From assembly GCA_037179385.1 (NCBI GenBank), contig CM074193.1, positions 1,493,931 to 1,557,930 on the forward strand: 64,000 nucleotides of DNA, given 5' to 3'. Under the pieces are notes generated by a model. It did no database searches and was not told where the DNA came from. It saw only the letters and a list, made by a program, of their open reading frames with translations. Positions 47,561-58,936 of the stretch are shown one piece after another. This DNA is from Holothuria scabra. Its lineage: Eukaryota; Echinodermata; Holothuroidea; Aspidochirotida; Holothuriidae. Position 1 is the first letter of the stretch. Each line of letters begins with the position of its first letter. A program made the translations under genes and the position numbers.

Positions 47561-50500
47561 TAGTAGTAATCCATTTCTTTTCGGTACATTTTTTCTACGA
47601 CTAGTTTACGTTTAAGTTTATGTTTACTCCTTCAGAACTTGCCCCCACTTAAAGTGATTACCGCCAACTAATAAAACGCTCTTTCATCAAGTGGATTTTC
47701 AAATTGGGATTGTAAAAAATACCTTTACCATGACCATAATCTTAATATTCATAACTACTTCCATGACTTATCCATGTTAACATTTTCGACTCGTGCAAAC
47801 AAATCAGGCACATGATATCGCATCGATAATTGGAGTCCCTTCAATATTTGTTTGGAACTTTTGAAAAGTTTTAAAATGGCCAGAGAACCATTACCTAGAA
47901 TATGTAAATAAAACTACAACAGGTGACACTTTTCAGAGTTGTGACATTTAACAAAACTCTTTTTAAAAGAAAGTAGAACTTTAATTAGCCATTTTTACAT
48001 GAAATCTGAAGTAAAAATAACAAACAGTTATTTCTTCAATTTTTTCGTCGAGCTTTCAATTCGTCCTGTAGAAATCATTTCAAAGTAAACATAAAATATA
48101 ATGATATGCAAAAAAGAAGATATCATCACAATGTATTTTTAAAAATATTGATTAAACCAAATGTGTTTTGCAACATGTCCCTGATTTTGATGGAAATATC
48201 ACATTTATATTCCTATTTTAAATTAGATTAACATTTACACGCATATAAAATGTTAACATGTAACATAACATGTATTCAACAGAACTTACATAATTATGTT
48301 ATTACATAGATCATCTCGTTGACATTTTTTTTTTTGGGGGGGGGGGGGGAGGCGCCTTAATAAAATTATTTGAATTTAAATGACCAGCGGAACTGATCTC
48401 GGATGCCGGGCGGGTATTTTATTCTATAATGAATATGACCCGGGGTATACGTAACTGTTTCCGTGTGTATTTTGTGGTAGGAGTTGCTATCTGACGCTTG
48501 TTTTGTTTTCCATAATTGCGTTTTTCAAAACCCCTCTTTTAAATCTTACAATGAAACGTTCCTCTCCTTGGATACTTGCGACTGACTTCGGTCGACTCAA
48601 GAAGAGCACTCTGAATAGCCTTTTCAACGCCCATGGTAAAATTAGGCTAGGAATGAACGCAATGGAAATTTGCTTAGTACTAAATAAAAAAATAAATAAA
48701 AACACATTGTTAACGGATGTTTTCAGAAATGAATGAGAGAGGCAAACAATTAAATTAGACCATGTAAATAATCGTAAAATACTTACCTTTTTGAAAAGAA
48801 GATCTTTTCTCCAAAGACACTCCAAAACAGCCTTTGTTTTAAACTAATGTTTAATCATACAAACAATAAGGGTTATGTTTCAATTAATTTTCCTACATGA
48901 GGCTATGATACTGCTAGGTTTTTTCAACGAAATAACTGTTCCATGTCATGGCAATAAATTTTAGTGAGGGATCTCTTAGCTATTATCAAATATGGCGATG
49001 GACTTTCCCCTAAAGAGATTTGGTAAGGTTTAGGGTAAACATAAAGCTATTACGGATGGAGTCCAACTCGGTTCTATCAGATTATGCATGTAGAGTGAGA
49101 ATAATGTACTCCTTCTTGTGGAAACCTAAAGTGCACTTCAAGCAGGGAGTTGTCACGGCAATTCCCTGAAAACTCCCTGCTTCAAGTCATGAAAAAGTGA
49201 ATTGTAACAGTTCAACTCCCATATTCATGGGACATTTTGAGCCGAGGTATAAAATGTTGAAATTTATTTCAAAAAAAAAAAAAAAAACTAAACTAGTCCA
49301 CTAAGCAATAATTTGTGCCATTGTTGTTGTACAAATCACATTATCTCGTTTCCCTTAAAATTTAAAACATTTTTAATGATCTTGAATAATTTCTTTTTGC
49401 TTGCATATCATGTTACACAAAGAGGGCTTAATTAGTTACATCACCCTATAAGAGCAAGATTGCTACTACACTTTGATACAGTAGCAGTAACTTTCAGAAA
49501 AACAAAGAATGTAATTTGAGTTGTACAAAAAAGACATCACAAATATTTGCGCAATGTACCATGTTTATGTAAGTGAATAAACTTCAACATTGTATATCTC
49601 GGCTCAAGAAAGTCCTATGAAGATGGGATTCAGACTACTAAATTGATTTTTCATACTGTTTAACATTTATAACTGACGTTTTTGACTTCTGGTTCTTTGC
49701 CTGACACTTACTTTAGACGATCTATTCATTTTGTTTGCTTTAATTCACCTATAGGGATAATATGACCCTTCCATAGTGCCTTTATCCTCAAAGAAAGATT
49801 TGATCACGGCAATGATTTGAACTGTTATCCGAGCTGCCGAAAAGTATGGAAATTTTGTCGGTCTCGTAATGGAAATCCATAGTATTCTTGTATACAAAAC
49901 TGAAAAAGCAGTTCTAAGTGATGAAATCCCTATTTTTTTTTTTATTTTTGCAATTAATTAGTTTCAGCAGTTAGGACGGGTCTATTCTTTCATATAAACT
50001 TTGAAACATTTCCACATTGTTCATAAAGTAGTGAAACATAATTCCGTGTTTGTAGGTGAAGTTTTACGATCTCCTTAGAGAAGTAAGCACTAGAACAAAC
50101 AGTAAACAATTTTTTATTTCTTCTGCGGTAAGCAATTATGTCATAGCAATGGATAGAATCAGTTGCAGCGCTACATGGGGGGGGGGGGGCAAAGGGGGAA
50201 TTCTTTCCAGATTTTGTCCTGTCCCACTCTCCCTACCTAAGGTCAGTTAAAAGTTGGGAGTGCCGATGAATAAATAATATACCACTTCAGAGGCTTAGAA
50301 CACTTAGAAGGTACGCTAACACCTCAGAGCTTCCGGGGGCTTTTCCCCTGGACGGGATCTCCACGAACGGGCGATTTGAGCCTTTATCCCCGAAAAATCA
50401 TCGTTCCCCCCAATTTTGACTGCATCGGCATTTGTTGGACTCATGCTAAAAACTGTTTTCGATCTGACAGTTATAATGCCCCCTTAACCCCTTATTTGTA

Positions 50501-51912
50501 GTCTAAATTTTCAAGGGCTTAACAATCAGGAGTGCTAACTTTCGGTAAGCTTGAGAGTTGCAAAATGGAGAGTGCGTAATTTAACCCGTTCTTATACCTT
50601 TTTCACAATACGCTGTATAGAAAGTGACGACAAATTAGACTTTCCTTAGCATTGATACGTATGAGAAGATTGTACAATGTCCTAACGATAAAGCTTGTGT
50701 TGTACATAGTTGTCCTGAGTGAATGCAAAGTAAGTTTGATATTAAGGTTGCGGCTAGAATCCCATATGACTAAGTCAACCACTGACGGCACCAAGAGTGT
50801 GCGGTCAGACGTAGGGTACGACAAATGGCAGTTCTGGGCGCTGAGCGCGGAATATTTTGCTTTCTTTTGACAAAAAGTTACAAATATGGAGCTTTTATTG
50901 GAAAGAATCCGGTAGTTTGTGAAGTACAGTATAGTTGGAAACTGTACTGAACTAGTGTCTCCTATTGTCAAATTCCATTTTTTTTTACTAATCAGAGCCA
51001 GTGAGCAACCGCCCTCGTCCCCCCCTTCCGCTGACTGACAGAAAGATATAAAAAACTGTTTTACTTGTTAAACTCTGTGGATGTTTGAACCTGTTTAAGG
51101 ACTAATTTTTTAATCAATTGGCCAAGAAAACTCATGTCAAGCCACTGTAATTTTGGGAGCTGGGTGGAGTGGGAGCAACTGAGGCCAAAGGTTCTGACTA
51201 GGGGCATATGCCCCCTTGGCCCCCGCTGGTCCAGTCTTTGAGGTCAACAATGTTTTTCTTGTTCCCTTCGTGCAAGTCTTACCTTTTTATCTTTATCGGT
51301 ATATCTGCAAAAAAATTCCCATCGAGTAATTTGATATGCCTTTTCCAGATAAAAGAAAAGATTCATTTTAACTCCCCCATCCTCCAAAATATTAAGGCCA
51401 ACAACATTTTTTGGTTTTTAGACGATGGCAAGAGCATTTGCCTCAATATCATTACAAAAAATTCTATCTATCATAAATTGTGCTTCCTTTTGGTTAACCT
51501 AATCCTTCAAACAGTTTCAAAATTTTCAAAGGGTTACTTAAGATTTGTGTACAAAAAAGCAGCTATAAATATCTACACAAAAAACTCACAGAATCAAGAA
51601 AGCTCCAGAAAAGAATACGTCCTTCTTCATTTCGTATGTATATGGAGAAAAAACCAGGCGTTTATGTATCTTTCCCAAAACCAATATTCAAATGTAACTA
51701 CGGGTTATATATTATTCTGTTACATATCCTTAAAGCGGTATTGAATAAAACACATCTTGAAATAGGCAAAACTAGAAGCATGTATCACTGACAAAAAATT
51801 GAGCAAAGTATTATGAATTACACTTGGAAGAAATCTGATAGTGCAATACCCTTCAAAAACTTAGGTTTACTTATGTGTGTAAATTATTTTCTAAATGTAA
51901 AGTACATTTTAC
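47561..51912. other. Remainder of NXPE intron 2; no gene recognised
   Basis: It contains a T run then G run (48327-48349), an A run (about 49270-49286), a G run (50177-50190) and the GGGAGTT hairpin near 49136-49186. A 178-codon plus-strand frame at 51208-51744 is AT-driven and matches nothing I recognise. Fragments resembling hAT termini (GGGGCATATGCCCCCTTGGC, about 51201) are present without bounds. Confidence 0.5.
49136..49186. repeat. GCAGGGAGTT hairpin
   Basis: CTTCAAGCAGGGAGTT and AACTCCCTGCTTCAAG are inverted about 20 bases apart, with a further partial copy (AATTCCCTG) in the loop. Single arms or hairpins of the same motif lie near 4890-4905, 23015-23025 and 34210-34237, so this is a dispersed small palindromic repeat. 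Confidence 0.7.
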
Positions 51913-52470
51913 CTTTAATTTTATAGGACTGCAAACAGTGTTCTCCTTTACAGTTTTTCGTTTCGACAGTTTCAGTCTAAAATCCCCCGTAGATCTTTGC
52001 TTAAGTGCACGAGAACCATTTAATGTCGGGTGGAATAAATGGTAAGCCTCAGCAGGATGTACTAACAAAACTTGTAGGTGCAAACGTCCCGTCCACAATG
52101 CATGGAATGAAGCAACGTAGCTGCCATTCTGAAAGTCAACAATACTATCTGGACTTATAGCAGCGTATGGACGTATAGAATACAATTTCAAACGAAACAT
52201 GTCGCCACCATAAGTTTTTGCTCGATTTTGGCTATCTCTAGCTTCTATAAGCACATCTATCCTATCGCAAAATGTGTACATAGGTTGTGGATTCAGAATG
52301 GTTACCTTCGTGTAATTTGCGCTTGTTATATTGTCAATTGAAGATGGTTTGAGGAATTCTGTTTTGGTGTAACTATTCTCAAACATTTTATACGTTTCAC
52401 GTGGACATAGTAAATGCTGAGTTAGACGTTCTCCATATGGTGGTTCCTTTGATGATCTGGGCGAGAAATG
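51913..52470 (-). CDS. NXPE family protein, exon 2: neurexophilin-like domain
   Basis: The donor is TTA-AAG followed by GTAAAA in phase 0. The acceptor is most likely TTTATTTTCAAACAG before CAT (exon start 52470). An upstream in-phase alternative, ATTTTCAG before AAA at 52497, would add nine residues; an in-frame TAG just beyond it limits the exon. The 186 codons include the hallmark neurexophilin-like stretch: CDRIDVLIEARDSQNRAKTY, then GGDMFRLKLYS, then VDFQNGSYVASFHALWTGRL, then LLVHPAEA. Several Asn-x-Ser/Thr sites (e.g. ITSANYT, LNGS, FQNGSY) fit a lumenal glycoprotein. The family resemblance is strong; exact start is the only uncertainty. Confidence 0.9.
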
Positions 52471-54034
52471 CTGTTTGAAAATAAATCCCAATAATTTCTG
52501 AAAATACTTCTAGACTAAATATTTTAAGCGACACACAAGTAAATTAAAAAGGACTCAAAAATCATTCGATGCCTTAATTTTTAGCACCAACTGACCAGTA
52601 AGTTTATTTCTAATGAGAGCTAAAATCTCGAAATGGTATAGTATCTATGGAGGGCCAGTGCGTTACATAAATATAAAACATCATTTTATATTCTTTTGTT
52701 AAACAGTCACAATGAACGAAGCGAAAAGCGATTAGGAAATAAAATTAATGTTCGAATGTTCACTCATTCATTAGGCAAAGACGTTTGCTGGGTAAATTGT
52801 TAGAGACGTCACGGTAGATCGAAATTCCGATGACTTTATATAAATCATCCCAAGCAAAATTTTAGTAAATTTATCTCGAATCAATCTGAGGAACATTTAA
52901 ACAATTAATGCAGGTAAAGTGAATTTCTATGTGCTATGTGACACCTTGTTGGAACGTAGTTGTGCTTCAGTGGTTGAAATATCTCCACTGGATCGCTATC
53001 ATAAGTCACCATCGTTAATAGGATGTAGAGGAGTAGTTTTGTTTTCTTTCAATGGTGTTATATAGATTTTTAAGCCATGGAAGGAGTAGTAATAGATATG
53101 CTTTTAAATGGTCTTTGGGTCAAAATACTGTAGCTGTGGTCATGGCAGGATGCCTTTCATAGTAAAACAGTGTGATAGAATAGTGCGGATGGAGTATTTT
53201 AAAAGGAGAGAAAGCTGTGGTTCTTATTTACTAAGGCAAAGCATAAAAACATGGTCATTGAATTGATCCGTTTAATCGATTCGAGCTAGTTTTATCACAT
53301 AGATAAATATGCATTACCAGCATTTCCAACGGATAGCTCTTTCAAATTCAGCAAAAGTTCCGTCCAAATTAAAATAATTATCTGTTTGTTATGTCTCTGG
53401 TGAGCTTCAGAGTAGAACTGTTCAGATATGGGTTAATTGGCATCCAAATATCCCTAGAATAATCCAAAGTAAGCTTACAACATGTTTAATAGTTTTCGAT
53501 GTTACAAATTGAATACACATTCTTTTGGGTTCTTTCAGCAATTGTTTCGACCTTAACCTCTTTTTACAAGATATTCACGTTTTTGTATTTGACGACACTT
53601 TACAAATGAATTTAGATTGCTTCTGTTGGCACAATGTTATTGACATGACTAAACTGCTAACAGAGTTAGCACAGCCTTTTGAGAAGCTTTACACTCAAAA
53701 AAAGTTGAGAAAACTGATCATGTATGCGATAATTTACTGAAATTTGGTGAAACGTCACCAATGATGGTTGATATCAACAATATGGAATAATTGTTCGACT
53801 AGATAACTTGCTTGGGTAGTTCACCATTTGGTAGACCAGTCATTGGTGGTAAAGACCTCATCTCAGCATTGTCATATACATTTTCTCGATTGTTGATCAT
53901 TTAACTCAACATTGGCAAGGGTGTGGAAAATTACCGTAGTTAGTTGAGTAGATCTTTCAAAAAGTAAGATCTTTTGATGTGTTTCTTATTGCACTGTTCT
54001 TGTTTAGGTGAGTATAGAACATAAACATACATAC

Positions 54035-54172
54035 CAAAGGAGCCTTCATCATTCTTTTTGAAGCAAAGTTGGGCAATCTCAATTTGGTCAATGACAGATC
54101 AGTAGATAGAACATAGAGCATGAAGAGAGAGAAAATTCCAACGGATGCAGCACATATTTTTAACGTCTTCAT
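54035..54172 (-). CDS. NXPE family protein, exon 1: signal anchor
   Basis: The frame starts at the only ATG upstream of the hydrophobic segment and encodes 46 residues: MKTLKICAASVGIFSLFMLY, VLSTDL, then a basic stretch (SKRMMK). A short Lys-containing N-tail, about 20 hydrophobic residues and a following basic region suit a type II signal anchor or signal peptide, as in NXPE proteins. It ends CCT-TTG before the donor GTATGT, phase 0, matching exon 2. The frame remains open upstream but lacks ATG. A possible acceptor (CAACAACCTGTAG, about 54215) upstream hints at a separate 5' UTR exon, unproven. Assignment rests on phase, orientation and topology rather than sequence similarity. Confidence 0.72.
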
Positions 54173-57100
54173 CTTATCCAGATTTTGAACAATATATTCG
54201 TGCAATATTCTACAGGTTGTTGAAAATTTCAAAGAGGAACGAAATGTAATGGACACTTCTTGTTGTCAAAGACATACAAGTGCACAATTCACGTTCCATA
54301 TGTTTATTTTAACGTCGAAGCGGCGTACCAATGATACACACTGAGCAAATACCATGTTGAGTTACATGATCTCGTTCTCAAATAACGACATTATGTACGT
54401 TGCTGTTCATACCAAAAAAGAGGCTGCAGTGCTGTATCGTGGGTCTCTTCCGTACTTATAGCAATACGAACTATCGGAAAGTTGTTTATCAAATGTGCGT
54501 CATGACCGCCAAAGTTGTAAAACGGGTTGTGTCAAAGTTCTGCACAAAATGTTGCGTTCAAGCAATCTTAAAAGACGTAGAGTAGGTGCGCCATGTTCCA
54601 TAGGGAAAGTTTAACAGTTGTTTGGTCGATTGGGTGACGGATCAGTAAAAGTGTATATTGTTAAATATAAAATATGCTAAAGGAACAATGGGAGAGAGAC
54701 AACTGTTTCCGATTTAAATGATGCCATGTTTGAAATACATGTTACATGTAATCTGTAATACGTATAGCCTTTGCACAAAAGCATTAATGGCAAACACACC
54801 AAAGCAGCTATTAAAAAGATTTCTTTTAAGCCATATGGTAATATTAGTCTTAGTAAGCAACGAGAAAAGGTGAACCGTTGTACGTTAATGTAGTAATATA
54901 AGAATATTGTCATTTCACTGCCGTAATGTTAAGAGAAGCCTTAAACCATAGGCGCAGGGATATATTACGGAACCCAAATTGAATATTGTTAAACAGACAA
55001 ATGATCCTGCAAGCGCGGAAGTAGCTTCGACGGAAGCTTGATGTCAATTTACAAAGTCGTGTCGTACCTGACTGAAGATGAGATGCAATTGAAAAAAAAA
55101 AAAACACCTCACTTGAGGACGCAACGTTATATATTTGAACCAGATAGGAAGTCGATACTCTTTCAATCACAAGTCCAACAACTTTTCCAATGGGCCATTG
55201 CTCTTTCCTTATACCTACGTGCACCTAAGAAAGTATGACGTTATGGTTTACCTCTTTGTCAATTATATTAGTGATTTAACAATGGCATTTGTTTTCGATA
55301 GACATGGTCGTCATTCTATACTGAAGGTCCAGTATACATATTCCTCAATAATAGGGGGCCCGTACAACGAATACGGTGAGAATTATGTTGCCCAGTGTTC
55401 GTGCTTCATGGTTTGTCCGAGTGACGACTGATTATCGTGAAAATGTGCACAGTCATGTTTGTAACGATCAAAAGGGGTAATTACTACCAAGCCCGAGAAA
55501 TACTAGCAAGGTTTTGCGCCATTCTAACATCCTACAAAAAAAGATCAAACTTTACGTCATTCCATAGTATATGATGTCCAACAATCAGCCTCTTTACCAA
55601 AATTAGGTATAACTGACAATATGAGCATAAGAAAACATAAAATATTAAGGGTGTCATCACGTTATTAGAATATTAAAGTGATTTAATGTGTTTTAAAAAT
55701 TTTTATGTGTTTTAAAACATTAAAATTTTCTGACCAAACTTTGCACAGAACGTTGGTACAGTTCGAACGATGAGATCTAATAAATGATTCTCAACCAGAA
55801 ATCTGACAGATATTGTCCAATTTTTTTTGAAAATAACTACGAAAATATAAAAAAAGAAATCGGTATTAATGGTTTGCAAACGTCATCCCATTTCATCCCA
55901 CCCCCAGTGTCCCAACCACTAAAGTGCATTTGCGTATGTATGTTCAATATTCCGAACAACTCAAACATACTGAGAACGGAACACCCTTTCTCGGTGGTAC
56001 TCCTAATACTGCCATACCGCTCGCTCTGTTACTCAAACGTTCTATTATACTTACTGCTTCCATTGGCTATTATGTGACAACATAATATAGAGATTCGAAG
56101 TGAAGCACAATCTTTTACAAACCTTATTCTAAAATTCGACAGGGCTTGCCTATAGATAGCTACAGAACATCACAATGTCCATCATAGTAGCATAACGACA
56201 AAGTGACACCAACTCATTACGGTGCCAATATGTGGATTATTCAAATATCTCATGATCATACCTCAAATGAAAATTTTCGACTTGCGAAATTGGCGACTTG
56301 GACTCTTGTTTTAAAAGTGTCGTTAGCACATAGGCTTACAAACGTGATTTTAATGTCTGTTAAAATTTAGTGCAAAGACCATCACGTACTTACTGAGGTC
56401 CTTTGTGACTGTTTAACTGTTATGTACATGAGATAGCAATTACACAATACTTGCCAGCTAGTTCCGGCTATAGCCCTCTGCTTCGTCAGATAATATTGAA
56501 CCAGGAAGTTGCTGTCAAGAGATCAGGGTATCTAGCAACGAAGAAACTTTTCTCTGGATTTTGTTTAAGAAAAGTTTTTTTTCATGGAAAGCTGAAAATG
56601 GGAGAGTGAAGCGTTGTTCTATTTTGTTCAGTGACTCTGAACCTTCAGACGTATACTGTACTCTCTCATAATGTGAGTAGTTTCTTTGATTTTCGTAAGT
56701 TTCTGGATGTCACATATAGCATTTTCCTTAACTCTGCTGTACAACATTTCTCCAGACGTCCCAAAGATTCATATTTTTATTTTTATGGACATGTGATGGA
56801 ATCAAATAAAAACCATTTTGGAATAAATGAGCCGGTCAATTAGGTGGCATTTATATACCTCGATCCAAAGCCAACCTATATGTATCAAAAATGCGAAGTG
56901 CAGGTTATTACTTTTTATACAATCTATGGGTCATACGTACACACAAAAATACCGCAGAGATGCAATAACTTACACCCTTTTCTTACCTTATGGACATGTC
57001 GACACGCTACCCCCTACCCCAGTATCGTGTACCCAAATTCACAAGGCCCTAAGTTGGGAGAAAGGATACTTTGCTCCGCTTACGTCAGTTTTCAAGCCTG

Positions 57101-57447
57101 GTTATGTGGGTCTATCACTAGCACTGGAAAAATAACAATTTATTCCACTTATAACTACATTGTGGAAGGCTTCAGTACGGTAAAGAAATTTGTCAACCTA
57201 CTTCAATGAAAGAGAACTTTTATTTGGCGTGCATGTTGATATTGTATCTTGAAGTGCGCATTTTACAGCCCTGAATACTTTGAAAACTCCAATTTTAAAA
57301 GTTTTTTTTTCCGGTTTTGTTATTTATCGTACTATTTATTAAAATTCTCAATGTTGAGAGGAATAACACTTCCTTTGTGGAGCCAAAGCTGGCTTGTCAA
57401 AGTTGAACTGATGGTATCACAACCGCTAATTTTAAGTTCATTTTTTG
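54173..57447. other. Region upstream of the NXPE gene; no further gene or promoter recognised
   Basis: The NXPE promoter presumably lies here (minus strand, above 54172), but I cannot point to a convincing TATA box or initiator. Reading frames up to 121 codons (56844-57209) are unrecognised. A short palindrome-rich AAAATGTTTTAAAAC-type stretch occurs near 55680-55735. Confidence 0.4.
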
Positions 57448-57578
57448 TGAAGAACATGCTAACTTCCGTTGCTATCTGGATAAACGAAAATGGCACATGA
57501 ATGAAATCTTCACCGGAATGCTTTAAATATGTTCCATCTTTACACACTAAAAATACATTTGGTTTTAGAGTGTTTTTG
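57448..57578. repeat. Lone arm of the foldback element family seen at 30040-30570
   Basis: ATGCTAACTTCCGTTGCTAT, GAATGAAATCTTCACCGGAA, TGCTTTAAATATGTTCCATC and TTTACACACTAAAAATA match, in order, the right arm at 30440-30570 (TGCCAACTTCAATCGCTAAT, AATGAATACAACTTTCACCA, GAATGCTTAGAATATGTTCC, TTTAACATACTGAAAATAAA). Only one arm is present. It abuts the 5' end of the Penelope-like element. Confidence 0.65.
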
Positions 57579-57604
57579 TATACCGTTAAGAAAAACGTTC
57601 AGGA

Positions 57605-58686
57605 TTTGAATTTCAAGTGCCCCCTATATTGATTCTTTCCTTAAGCCCTTACTACAGAACATTCCCAGTTTCATTCGAGATACAACTGATTTTTCACGTA
57701 AGCTTTCTGCTTATACCAGGGTTTTATGCCATCCTGGTAACCATGGATGTCACGTCTCTCTACACTAACAACCCACATTCAGAAGGCACTGAAGCCTGTA
57801 AATTGGCCCTTGAAAGATCGGGCTATAACCATACCAGAGAAATATGTTCATTAATCGAGTTCATTCTCAAGCATAATAATTTCACCTTCTGTGAGAGAAA
57901 TTTTATACAGACCAACGGTACAGCCATGAGTACTTGGATGGCACCCTAATACGCAAATTTGTTTACGGCCGACTTTGAACACAAATTATTAAGCTCGGCA
58001 AATGTAATATCGTTTTTCTATGTTAGATATATAGATGACATTTTCTTTATCTGGAATTAGGGACCTGAAGAACTCTTAAAGTTTTTTCAACTGGCTAATG
58101 ACCAACATCCCTCTATTAAATTTAAAATGGAGTCCTCCTAAGTCAGTATTCCCTTCCCTCGTGTCGAGATTTGTCTTAAAGAGGGTCGTGTTGTTACGAA
58201 AGTATATGGTAAACCTACCGACAGACACTCTTACCTCCATTATAGAAGCTTTCACCCTTTACATATTAAAACATCTATAGTTTACAGTCAGCTTCTTAGA
58301 TACAAACGCATTTGCTCCGAAAACTCTGATTTTGTCAAAGAAAGTACAAACCTTTTTCACTATTCCTTACGCAGAGGATACCCTTTCAAACTTTTAGATA
58401 CCGCTTTCCAACGTGTTGAACCACTCAAGCATGAGTATCCTACAGTATAAAGAGAAGAACACTTTAGAGCGCATTCCCCTAGTCCTTACCCTTCATCCCG
58501 ACCTTGACCCCCTCCTGCAGGAAATCAGGTCTTCCTGAAGCATCCTCCAAAGTGACCCTGAAATTAAGGAATTTTTTCCTCTACCTCCTACCATAGCGTG
58601 TAAACACCCCCGTAATTTAAGATCTATTATTAGCAGAACCTTTTCGCAACGCTACCTTAGGAGGCATCCGACCCTGCATTAAACCT
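57605..58686 (+). pseudogene. Penelope-like element, reverse transcriptase part (5'-truncated, broken)
   Basis: Across shifting frames it reads IDSFLKPLLQNIPSFIRDTT, VTMDVTSLYTNNPHSEGTEA, a LIEFILKHNNFTF block, TNGTAMSTWMAP, a stop, then YANLFTADFEHKLL and FYVRYIDDIFFIW, the RT motifs of Penelope-like elements (catalytic YIDD at about 58027-58040). KPTDRHSYLHYRSFHPLHIK and KHPRNLRSIISRTFSQ complete the palm, thumb and C-terminal region. The N-terminal part is missing, and stops and frameshifts are frequent. It is followed by an insertion at 58687 that separates it from its GIY-YIG domain at 60572. Confidence 0.88.
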
Positions 58687-58936
58687 ACAATCTTGGACAA
58701 AACTGTTGGAACACCTCACGTCATTGTGTTGTTTATGGTGCCGAGTACTCTTTCCACGACCTCTGTCCCCCTTTAAAAAGTTGCGTCCTACAGAAAATAG
58801 CGATTTACGAAACCCCCGCCCCCCCCCCTTCTGCAATGTTAGGTCTCAAAGAAAATGGTGCGTCCCGAATTGGCTTTATTATCTCCAACATTGCACGGGG
58901 GAGCAGTGTGTTCCATCTAGTTTTGTTAAAGATTGT
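58687..58936 (+). mobile_element. ACAATCTTGGACAAAAC MITE, copy 1
   Basis: The ends are ACAATCTTGGACAAAACTGT and, in reverse complement, ACAATCTTTAACAAAACTAG, each followed by a TGGAACAC block. Length is 250 bp. It is about 90% similar by eye to 60330-60571 in the same orientation. No transposase. A C run occurs near 58820. Confidence 0.8.

Larger units (their letters stand above)
42909..54172 (-). other. NXPE family gene (span of four coding exons, minus strand)
   Basis: Four exons (54035-54172, 51913-52470, 44399-44565, 42909-43791) join in phases 0, 0 and 2 to encode about 581 residues ending in TAA. NXPE proteins (neurexophilin and PC-esterase domain) are usually about 550 residues, so this looks full length and undamaged. 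Predicted order: type II signal anchor (about 6-25), neurexophilin-like beta domain (about 95-215), Cys-rich linker (about 236-257), PC-esterase/SGNH-type domain (about 325-575) with Gly-Asp-Ser and Asp-x-x-His motifs. This family is thought to act in the secretory pathway on glycans, and a mammalian member has been linked to sialic acid O-acetylation. Substrate here is unknown. Introns are 1.6 kb, 7.3 kb (with a LINE) and 0.6 kb. Orthology to a particular NXPE paralogue cannot be assigned. Confidence 0.88.

Noticed and set aside
51208..51744. 178-codon plus-strand reading frame in NXPE intron 2
   Set aside because: It is driven by AT-rich composition (Phe, Ile, Lys, Asn, Tyr), starts in repeat-like DNA, shows no domain and no splice-linked partner. 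Length alone is not sufficient in this composition.
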